Shown here one piece after another: positions 57,852 through 64,000 of a stretch of 64,000 nt of DNA; the first letter of the stretch is position 1, and each line of letters starts with the position of its first letter. The notes beneath the pieces were generated by a model, which saw only the letters and a list, made by a program, of their open reading frames with translations, had not been told where the DNA came from and did not search any database. The DNA is from an uncultured Oscillospiraceae bacterium. GTDB lineage: Bacteria; Bacillota; Clostridia; Oscillospirales; Ruminococcaceae. The DNA lies in the NCBI GenBank assembly GCA_910583935.1, contig CAJTZM010000007.1:1-64000 (forward strand), given 5' to 3'. A program made the translations under genes and the position numbers.

Positions 57852-59120
57852 ATGTTTGTAGATATTGCGAAAATCCGTATTAAGGCAGGCGACGGCGGAA
57901 ATGGAGCGGTATCCTTCCACCGGGAAAAATATGTGGCCGCCGGCGGGCCGGACGGCGGCGACGGCGGTCGGGGCGGCAACGTTGTTTTTTTAGCGGACAC
58001 CAACCTGTCCACCTTACTGGATTTCCAGTATAAACGCCGCTTTATTGCCCAAAACGGCGAAAACGGCAAGGCGGGCCGCTGCACGGGAAAGAGCGCGCCG
58101 GATCTTATCATCCGCGTGCCCATGGGAACGCTGGTAAAGGAAGCGCAGACCGGCCGAATCTTAGCGGATATTTCCACAAGCGAGCCGGTGGTAGTCGCCA
58201 AGGGTGGAAAGGGCGGCTGGGGGAACAGCCATTTTGCAACGGCCACCCGGCAAATCCCCCGTTTTGCCAAGCCGGGAATGACCGGGGAGCTGTTTGAGGT
58301 CACGCTGGAATTAAAGCTGCTAGCCGATGTGGGGCTGGTGGGCTTTCCGAATGTGGGAAAATCCACCCTCGTTTCGGTGATCAGTGAGGCAAAGCCCAAA
58401 ATCGCTAATTATCATTTTACCACCCTGACGCCCGTATTGGGTATGGTGCGGATGGAAGAGGGAAAGTCCTTTGTTGTGGCGGATATCCCGGGCCTGATTG
58501 AAGGGGCCAGCGAGGGAATCGGCTTGGGGCATGAATTCCTGCGCCATGTGGAGCGGTGCCGTTTGAACGTGCATATGGTGGATGTATCCGGCAGCGAGGG
58601 ACGGGACCCGGCAGAGGATTTTGAAGCGATCAACCGGGAATTGGAAAGCTTTAACGGAGATTTGGCTTCCCGGCCGCAGATTGTAGCGGGCAACAAATGC
58701 GATCTGGCATCGCCGGAGCAGGTAGAGTCCTTCCGGCGGTTTGTCGAGGAAAGGGGGCTGTCCTTCTTCCCGATCTGCGCCGCGAGCAGGCAGGGGGTAG
58801 AGCCGCTGGTCAACGCCATTGCCGCCATGCTGGACAAGCTTCCCCCCATCCGGCAGTATGACCCGGAGCCGGCGCCTCAGCCACAGCAGCTGGAGGGAAA
58901 ACGGGACTTTCGCATCCGTGCGGAGGATGGGATATATACTGTGGAAGCGGATTGGCTGATGTCCGCTTTGGGTATGGTGGATATGGAGGATTACGAGTCC
59001 TTACAGTATTTCCAGCGGGTGCTCATAAAATCCGGCATTATTGAGGAGCTGGAGCGGATGGGAATCCGCGAAGGGGACACGGTCAGCATTTTAAACTTTG
59101 AGTTTGACTATATAAAGTAA
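57852..59120 (+). CDS. obgE: GTPase ObgE
   Basis: An essential GTPase in 50S assembly and stress signalling, 422 residues. The Gly-rich Obg fold (about 1-155; GDGGNGAVSFHREKYV, GGPDGGDGGRGGNVVF) is followed by the G domain (GFPNVGKSTLVSVISE, DIPGLIEGASEG, NKCDL) and the C-terminal OCT domain (about 350-422) typical of Gram-positives. AAAGGAGG precedes the ATG. It heads an operon with mrnC, yitT-like and S51 peptidase genes. Confidence 0.97.
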   Translation: MFVDIAKIRIKAGDGGNGAVSFHREKYVAAGGPDGGDGGRGGNVVFLADTNLSTLLDFQYKRRFIAQNGENGKAGRCTGKSAPDLIIRVPMGTLVKEAQTGRILADISTSEPVVVAKGGKGGWGNSHFATATRQIPRFAKPGMTGELFEVTLELKLLADVGLVGFPNVGKSTLVSVISEAKPKIANYHFTTLTPVLGMVRMEEGKSFVVADIPGLIEGASEGIGLGHEFLRHVERCRLNVHMVDVSGSEGRDPAEDFEAINRELESFNGDLASRPQIVAGNKCDLASPEQVESFRRFVEERGLSFFPICAASRQGVEPLVNAIAAMLDKLPPIRQYDPEPAPQPQQLEGKRDFRIRAEDGIYTVEADWLMSALGMVDMEDYESLQYFQRVLIKSGIIEELERMGIREGDTVSILNFEFDYIK

Positions 59121-59138
59121 AGGGGTTTGGAAAAGAGA

Positions 59139-59543
59139 ATGCAGGCACAGCAGGATCCCAAATTATTAAGCCCGCTGACCCTGGCCTTTGTCGGGGACGG
59201 CGTATACGAGCTTTTGGTCCGGAAAAGCATTGTAGAAATGGGAAGCATGCCGGCCAAGGCGCTTAACGCCCGCAAGGTGGAGCTGGTCCGGGCCTCCTCC
59301 CAGGCGGCGGTTTACGACGGGTTGGAGTCTGTGCTGACCGACTCGGAGCGGGAGATCTTAAAGCGGGGACGCAACGCCCATACGGGAAGCGTTCCCAAAA
59401 ACGCACTGGTAGCCGACTATCACAAGGCCACCGGTTTAGAGGCGCTTTTCGGTTTTTTGTATCTGGCGGGGGAGCATGCGCGGCTGCAAAGCCTATTCCA
59501 GCAGGCGATGCAGATTTCCCGGGAAAGGATGAAAGAAGAATGA
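59139..59543 (+). CDS. mrnC: Mini-ribonuclease III
   Basis: Matures 23S rRNA ends in Firmicutes. The 134-residue protein is a lone RNase III catalytic domain without a dsRNA-binding domain: LTLAFVGDGVYELLVRKSI carries the first acidic residue, RGRNAHTG the conserved middle, and EALFGFLYLAGE the second acidic site. I chose ATG 59139; TTG 59127 is possible. It overlaps the next gene by 4 bp. Confidence 0.95.
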   Translation: MQAQQDPKLLSPLTLAFVGDGVYELLVRKSIVEMGSMPAKALNARKVELVRASSQAAVYDGLESVLTDSEREILKRGRNAHTGSVPKNALVADYHKATGLEALFGFLYLAGEHARLQSLFQQAMQISRERMKEE

Positions 59544-60415
59544 AGCAGGTGAAAAGCGGTAAAATTAAAACCTTTTGTGTGGATTGCCTGTACGATGCAG
59601 TGGGGTCGCTGATCTACGGCGTTGGGATCCTCTGCTTTACGGCGCCGAATCAGGTGGCGCCCGGCGGGGTCAGCGGCGTTGCCACTTTGATCAATTTTGT
59701 GACAGGGCTTCCCATTGGCGCGATGAATTTAGCCATTAATATCCCTTTAGTCATTATCGGGTTTCTTATTTTGGGAAAAACCTTTACGGCGAAAACCCTC
59801 AAATCCGTTGTTATCATGTCGGCGATTTTGGACTATGTGGTGGTCTATTTCCCCATTTATACCGGCAATGCGCTGCTGGCGTCGCTGTTCGGCGGGGTTT
59901 GTATGGGCGCGGGATTGGCGGTTGTGTTTATGCGCGGCTCCACCACCGGCGGGTCGGATATTTTGGGAAAGCTTTTGCAGCTGAAGGCCCCTCACATTCC
60001 CATCGGCCGGATGATGCTGATTTTAGACTGTTTTGTGTTGGCCGCTGCCGCGATTGTCTATCAAAACATTGAGGCAAGCTTGTTCGGCCTGATTTCCATG
60101 TATGCCTGCTCTCAGGTGATGGACGGAATCCTGTATGGCCTGGAAAACGGCAAGATGGTACATATTGTTTCCCGCAAAAATGCGGAAATTGCCAAGGACA
60201 TCATTGCCCATCTGAACCGGTCGGCGACAATTTTAAAGGGGAAGGGCGCTTATTCCGGCGCAGAGATGGACGTGATTATGGTCGTCGTGCGAAAAACCGA
60301 GTATTTTAAACTGAAAACGCTGGTCCACCGCCATGACCCGGATGCGTTTATTGTCGTGACCGAGGCGGGCGAGATCATCGGAGAGGGCTGGAAGCCTATT
60401 GAGCAGGAGAATTAG
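59540..60415 (+). CDS. YitT family membrane protein
   Basis: A 291-residue protein with five to six hydrophobic helices (DUF161 repeat: GILCFTAPNQVAPGGVSGVA and AVVFMRGSTTGGSDILGKLL) and a C-terminal cytosolic DUF2179 domain (about 210-285). Transport function is suspected but not established. It overlaps mrnC by 4 bp, the usual ATGA coupling. Confidence 0.9.
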   Translation: MKQVKSGKIKTFCVDCLYDAVGSLIYGVGILCFTAPNQVAPGGVSGVATLINFVTGLPIGAMNLAINIPLVIIGFLILGKTFTAKTLKSVVIMSAILDYVVVYFPIYTGNALLASLFGGVCMGAGLAVVFMRGSTTGGSDILGKLLQLKAPHIPIGRMMLILDCFVLAAAAIVYQNIEASLFGLISMYACSQVMDGILYGLENGKMVHIVSRKNAEIAKDIIAHLNRSATILKGKGAYSGAEMDVIMVVVRKTEYFKLKTLVHRHDPDAFIVVTEAGEIIGEGWKPIEQEN

Positions 60416-60426
60416 GGGGTGCCGCC

Positions 60427-61062
60427 TTGAAGGTTCAGTTTGTGACCAGCGGCTTTTCCAAGGGATTTACCGCTGCTTTTTTGGACCAGCTGCGCAGATT
60501 TCTGTCTCGTAGAAAAAATTTTGTCATGGTCGCCTCGGACTTTTCCGCCCACCAAAAGTCCGAACGATATCTGGCGCAGTATTTGCGGGAATTTGCCCAA
60601 AATGGGCTCGGCTTTGCCCAAGGGATGCTGGTGGACTTTTCCGTATCCCCCCGGCAGGCGGTTTCGATGATCGAAGGGGCGGACGCGGTATGGCTGTCCG
60701 GAGGGCCCACCCTGACCCAGATCCGCTATATCCGGGAGTACGATCTGGCGGATGCCCTGCGGGAGCGGGAAGGGGTCACCGTCGGCATGAGCGCGGGCGC
60801 CATCAACATGGCCGAGCAGGTGCTTCTCGCCAAGGATCCGGGAGACGGCATTGACCGGATGTGCCGGTACGAAGGAATCGGCCTGGTGGATTTTTCGATT
60901 GAGCCCCATTTCGGGGACGCGGAAAAAAACCGCCTGGAGGATGTGCTGGCGGCGGTGCGAGAGGCAGATCGGGGATTTTACGGATTGTACGACGAGTCCT
61001 TTATTGTACAAGCGCTGGGAACGCGGACCTTTTTTGGCCCGTACCGGCAGCTGCATCCATAA
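60427..61062 (+). CDS. Peptidase S51 (dipeptidase E-like)
   Basis: A 211-residue class I glutamine-amidotransferase-like serine peptidase. The nucleophile elbow is GMSAGAINMA (Ser), preceded by VWLSGGPTLTQIRYI, and the His is in IEPHFGD. Family members hydrolyse Asp-X dipeptides or cyanophycin. The start is TTG 60427, 12 bp after yitT, with a GGGGG site. It ends the obgE operon. Confidence 0.88.
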   Translation: MKVQFVTSGFSKGFTAAFLDQLRRFLSRRKNFVMVASDFSAHQKSERYLAQYLREFAQNGLGFAQGMLVDFSVSPRQAVSMIEGADAVWLSGGPTLTQIRYIREYDLADALREREGVTVGMSAGAINMAEQVLLAKDPGDGIDRMCRYEGIGLVDFSIEPHFGDAEKNRLEDVLAAVREADRGFYGLYDESFIVQALGTRTFFGPYRQLHP

Positions 61063-61184
61063 AAACAGGGCGAAAATCTCCGCTTATGGGCGGAAAGAGC
61101 CTATGGAGCTTTCTTGAAAGCGTGCGGATACGGTTTTATCGGCATCCTGTACGCCGCACTTTATGACCGACTGAGGCATGACAG

Positions 61185-62096
61185 ATGGAGCTGAGAGTCT
61201 TACAGTATTTTCTGGCAGTCGCAATGGAGCAAAGCATTTCCGGCGCCGCTGAATCTCTGTTCCTTTCGCAGCCAACGCTTTCCCGGCAGCTGAAGGAGCT
61301 GGAGGAAGAGTTGGGGAAACCGCTTTTTCTCCGGGGAAACCGCCGGATTACCCTGACAGAATAGGGCATGATCCTCCGAAAGCGGGCGGAGGAAATTCTA
61401 GAGCTGGTAAGGAAAGCGGAGAATGAGATTTCATTGTCCGACGCTGTCATCGCAGGAGACATCACTATAGGCGCAGGCGAGACGGAGGGAATGAGGATTT
61501 TAATCCACGCAGTCAATCAATTGCAAAAGGAACATCCAATGATTCATTTCCACATTATCAGCGGCGACAGAGCAAATGTAACAGAGGATTTAGACCGTGG
61601 GCTCATTGATTTTGGTCTGTTGTTTGGCTCTGTTGATACGGCGAAATATGAGTGTATCAAAATTCCGTATCACGATACATGGGGCGTATTTATGCGAAAG
61701 GATTCGCCGCTTGCGGCAAAGTCTTTTATTACGGCAGAGGATTTGCGGGATAAGCCGCTGATTTTCTCCCGTCAATCCTATAAGAGTGGCGATCTTAAGG
61801 ATTTTTTCCATGCCGAGTATGAAAAACTGAATATTGTCGCCACCTATAATCTGCTGTTTAATGGCTCCATAATGGTGGACGAGGGTATTGGATATGCGAT
61901 CAGCTTAGATAAGCTTATTAATGTATCGGGGGAAAGCAACCTCTGCTTTCGTCCGCTTTGCCCGAAAGTGGAGGCAACGCCAAGCCTTGTTTGGAAGAAA
62001 TATCAAATCTTTACAAAGGCCGCCGAGAAGTTTATTCAAAAATTGCAGGATATTTTTTCACTTCTCCAAACAGAATCCCCCGCCCATTTTTTATGA
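61185..62096 (+). pseudogene. LysR family regulator interrupted by an in-frame amber codon
   Basis: A complete LysR-type regulator of about 303 codons is readable except for TAG at codon 60 (61362-61364). Before it comes the HTH (MELRVLQYFLAVAMEQSISG, LFLSQPTLSRQLKELEEELG, RGNRRITLTE). After it, in the same frame, come GMILRKRAEEILELVRKAE and the substrate-binding domain to the C-terminus. Relatives have Glu or a similar residue at this position (LTEEG), so a single GAG/CAG to TAG change explains it. The stop separates the DNA-binding half, and internal ATG 61368 would give only an effector domain. GAGG lies 8 nt before ATG 61185. Confidence 0.88.
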
Positions 62097-62118
62097 AAAT
62101 GGGCGGGGGATTCTGTTA
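62071..62118. terminator. Bidirectional terminator between convergent genes
   Basis: A perfect 20-bp stem (CAGAATCCCCCGCCCATTTT with its complement, loop TTATG) contains the stop codon of the LysR frame. Short T runs on both sides suit it to end both the LysR and the opposing YcxB-like transcripts. Confidence 0.8.
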
Positions 62119-62177
62119 TATCGACTCTTTGTTAAGAGCGTTGTGCTTTAGCCTAAATCGGCAGGGGAGGACAGACG

Positions 62178-62690
62178 CTATTTTTTGACAGAAGGGCACT
62201 GTTTTAGAATAAAGGAGCGAAAACTGTCAAGATCTCCAATGGAAAAACCCTTTTTGTCCAGTATAATGCCGCTGTCCTTTCCCAGCATCAGCACATATAA
62301 AAGCTTTGTCTCCCGGATTTTTGTAACCTGCCGGTATTCAAAGCGGATGGAAAGGGTCCCTTCCTCCATCGTTATTTCGTCTGAGAACCGGACGACGGTT
62401 TCGGGAATGGCGCCGCCATGAAGCCTTAGGGTGTTCCGATACAGGATCCGGGCGGTGAGATTGGGAAAAAAGAACAGCATGGCGCACAGCAACAACGATA
62501 CGGCAGGCGACAGGATAGAATCCCAATCCCCCGGGAGGAACAGAAGACAGTAGGCGATTGCCAATAGACAAATCCCCATCCCGGCGATGGAAAACCGAAA
62601 GAAAAACCGCTGAGAAAAGCTGGCCCCACGAGCAAAGGATCGAAGCATCCTTTGGTTGGCGGTATAGCGGTTTTCGAACAGAGCTTCCAT
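62178..62690 (-). CDS. YcxB-like membrane protein
   Basis: A 170-residue protein with two adjacent transmembrane helices (about residues 32-52 and 58-78) and a C-terminal YcxB-like domain (about 95-165), ending in FRSFILKQCPS. The family role is unknown. GGGAGG lies 6 nt before the ATG. It follows the ECF gene on the same strand after 41 bp, so it is probably co-transcribed. Confidence 0.8.
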   Translation of the reverse strand: MEALFENRYTANQRMLRSFARGASFSQRFFFRFSIAGMGICLLAIAYCLLFLPGDWDSILSPAVSLLLCAMLFFFPNLTARILYRNTLRLHGGAIPETVVRFSDEITMEEGTLSIRFEYRQVTKIRETKLLYVLMLGKDSGIILDKKGFSIGDLDSFRSFILKQCPSVKK

Positions 62691-62731
62691 AATATTCCTC
62701 CCATATAAACGACGACGTCGTAAAAAAGCGT

Positions 62732-63343
62732 TTATGCCTGTGCCTCAGGTTTTGGCAAAAACTGTACCAGCGCCTTACTGATGGCAGTTCCCAGGACAAA
62801 GGCCACGACCGCTTCCACCAGGCCATTAACGCCTACGAAGGCCGCCAGGAAAGCCAACAAACCCAAGCCGCCGCGCATGGCCACCATATAGTCGGTGTAG
62901 CCAAAGAACAGCATCAGCAGCCCCACGAAAAGAATCGTATTCAAAAGCGCGCCGGACAAGGAAGAAACGGCGAAGGAAAGAATCCTGGTTTTGTCATGGG
63001 GTGCGATAACCTGGAAGATGAGACCAGCCAGATAACCCATCAAAATGCGTGGAACCATGCAGACTAAAAAGGTGAAAATAGGATTGATGCCTAAAAGCGC
63101 AGAACCGAAAGCGCTCATACCAAAGCATTGGATGAAGCTGGTCAAACCGAAAACGCCGCCGAGAAATGCGCCTGCCGGCGGACCTAAAAGAATCGTGCCG
63201 ATTACCACCGGAATGGTCATAAAGGTGATTTCGATTGCGCCAACCTTTAAGTATCCGAGGGGGGTAAAGGCCAAAATCAGCATGATCGCGACTAAAATGG
63301 CCAGCTGTACCAGTCTTCGGGTCTTTTGGGTTGCATTTGTCAT
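62732..63343 (-). CDS. ECF transporter S component, probably pantothenate (PanT-like)
   Basis: A 203-residue substrate-binding subunit of an energy-coupling factor transporter, with six predicted helices. The N-terminus (TRRLVQLAILVAIMLILAFTPLGYLKVG) and LLGPPAGAFLGGVFGLTSF resemble PanT/FolT-type S units. Its position directly downstream of coaX supports pantothenate. The shared EcfAAT module must be elsewhere. AGGAGGATTTTTT precedes the ATG. Confidence 0.85.
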   Translation of the reverse strand: MTNATQKTRRLVQLAILVAIMLILAFTPLGYLKVGAIEITFMTIPVVIGTILLGPPAGAFLGGVFGLTSFIQCFGMSAFGSALLGINPIFTFLVCMVPRILMGYLAGLIFQVIAPHDKTRILSFAVSSLSGALLNTILFVGLLMLFFGYTDYMVAMRGGLGLLAFLAAFVGVNGLVEAVVAFVLGTAISKALVQFLPKPEAQA

Positions 63344-63434
63344 AAAAAATCCTCCTTGCTGCTGTTCGATATTCGATACAGCGCATATTTATTTGCCAAC
63401 GGCTCAAAAAGGGCCGCAACAGCCAAAGGAAAAA

Positions 63435-64000
63435 CTATTTTATGTTTTTCTGGAAGAGAATCCGCAGTCCTTCCAAAACCAGGTTTTCGTCTAAAACAAT
63501 GGGATTGCGGCACAATGCGGTAATGGCGCCGGCCAGGCCGCCGGTGGCGATCACGGTCAGCTCCTCGCCCAGCTGCTGGCGGTAACGGTCAATCATGCCG
63601 TCTAACATGCTGGCGGTTCCGTATAAAATCCCCGATTTCATACAGTCGATGGTATTGGTCCCGATGACCTTTTTCGGCGGGGAAGATAGCTCAATCTGCG
63701 GCAGCTGCGCCGTCCGGGAGCTCAAAGCCTCCAGCGAAATGCGCACACCCGGCAAGATAGAGCCGCCAACCAGCCGACCTTCCCGGTCCATGGCGGAAAT
63801 GGTGGTGGCGGTGCCCATGTCAATGACGATAGAAGGAAGCGGGTACTTTTCCAATGCCGCCACCGAAACGCACACAAGGTCCGCACCGGTTTGGGCCGGA
63901 TCGTCGATGGCGATATGCAGGCCGGTTTTGATCCCAGGGCCTACGGTCAGAATCCGCACCGGCTTAATGCGGGAGACAGCCTGTTTGAGTGAAGCGGACA
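63435..64000 (-). CDS. coaX: Type III pantothenate kinase (partial)
   Basis: The C-terminal 188 codons of CoaX, which phosphorylates pantothenate in the first step of CoA synthesis. The N-terminal ATP-binding part lies beyond the right edge. Visible motifs are VGPGIKTGLHI, GADLVCVSVAAL, IDMGTATTISAM (second phosphate-binding Asp), GGSILPGV and ATGGLA. The ECF S component follows 91 bp downstream, so uptake and activation of pantothenate are coupled. Confidence 0.95.
   Translation of the reverse strand, partial: SASLKQAVSRIKPVRILTVGPGIKTGLHIAIDDPAQTGADLVCVSVAALEKYPLPSIVIDMGTATTISAMDREGRLVGGSILPGVRISLEALSSRTAQLPQIELSSPPKKVIGTNTIDCMKSGILYGTASMLDGMIDRYRQQLGEELTVIATGGLAGAITALCRNPIVLDENLVLEGLRILFQKNIK

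Noticed and set aside
61362..61364. TAG in the LysR gene as pyrrolysine or programmed readthrough
   Set aside because: No pyl genes or special downstream stem are in view, and the position is not one needing an unusual residue. A nonsense mutation or error is simpler.

Overview
The window looks like chromosome of a spore-forming, low-to-mid GC (roughly 55-58% by eye) Clostridia member, most likely Oscillospiraceae/Ruminococcaceae-like. The evidence is strong AGGAGG-type ribosome binding sites, frequent TTG/GTG starts, the Firmicutes order ylxM-ffh-rpsP-khpA-rimM-trmD, Prp with a Prp-cleavable L27, a SpoIVFA/SpoIVFB-like pair and a Spo0A-like regulator. Most of it is housekeeping sequence. I saw no tRNA, rRNA, CRISPR array, insertion sequence or intact prophage.

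Layout. 1-1.1 kb: a minus-strand cobalamin riboswitch with a consensus promoter (its gene lies left of the window), then a gene-poor stretch ending in a decayed SDR dehydrogenase. 1.1-7.5 kb (minus): Na/Pi cotransporter, lysS, a Spo0A-like protein lacking the phosphoacceptor Asp, a small membrane/coiled-coil protein and a frameshifted DUF4180 gene. 7.8-14.9 kb (+): malto-oligosaccharide ABC importer (binding protein and two permeases, no ATPase) followed by malQ and glgP behind their own promoter. 15.0-18.1 kb: BlaI-type repressor and a long M56 metallopeptidase sensor. 18.2-23.0 kb: family 4 UDG, then metF, a free-standing MetH activation domain and metH. 23.2-25.4 kb: feoA-feoB. 25.5-29.2 kb: ylxM-ffh-rpsP-khpA-rimM-trmD. 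29.4-35.2 kb: two small unknown membrane proteins, recD2, comFC-like, mreB-like and a cyclophilin lipoprotein. 35.4-40.4 kb: deoB-cdd-pdp nucleoside salvage, a PHP phosphatase and an M20 peptidase. 40.7-47.8 kb: two GHL10-type cell-wall proteins (the second fused to an amidase and Big2 domains), then the SpoIVFA/SpoIVFB-like pair. 48.2-48.8 kb: decayed sequence. 48.8-57.8 kb: TIGR03960/TIGR03936 pair, rplS with leader, yfmF-yfmH, lgt, folD, rplU with leader, prp and rpmA. 57.9-62.1 kb: obgE, mrnC, yitT-like, S51 peptidase and a LysR gene with an in-frame amber stop. 62.2-64.0 kb (minus): YcxB-like protein, PanT-like ECF S component and coaX cut by the window edge.

How it works together. The mal block imports and breaks down maltodextrins. 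The met block makes methionine from methylene-THF using cobalamin. The ffh to trmD and rplS/rplU/rpmA/prp/obgE blocks serve ribosome and SRP biogenesis. The GHL10/amidase and SpoIVF genes act at the cell envelope and probably in sporulation. The points most worth a second look are the phosphoacceptor-less Spo0A-like protein, the GHL10-amidase-Big2 fusion beside its GHL10 lipoprotein, the SpoIVFA-like protein with intact M23 metal motifs behind a sigma-E-like promoter, the non-beta-lactam M56 sensor, and several recently broken genes (SDR, DUF4180, LysR).
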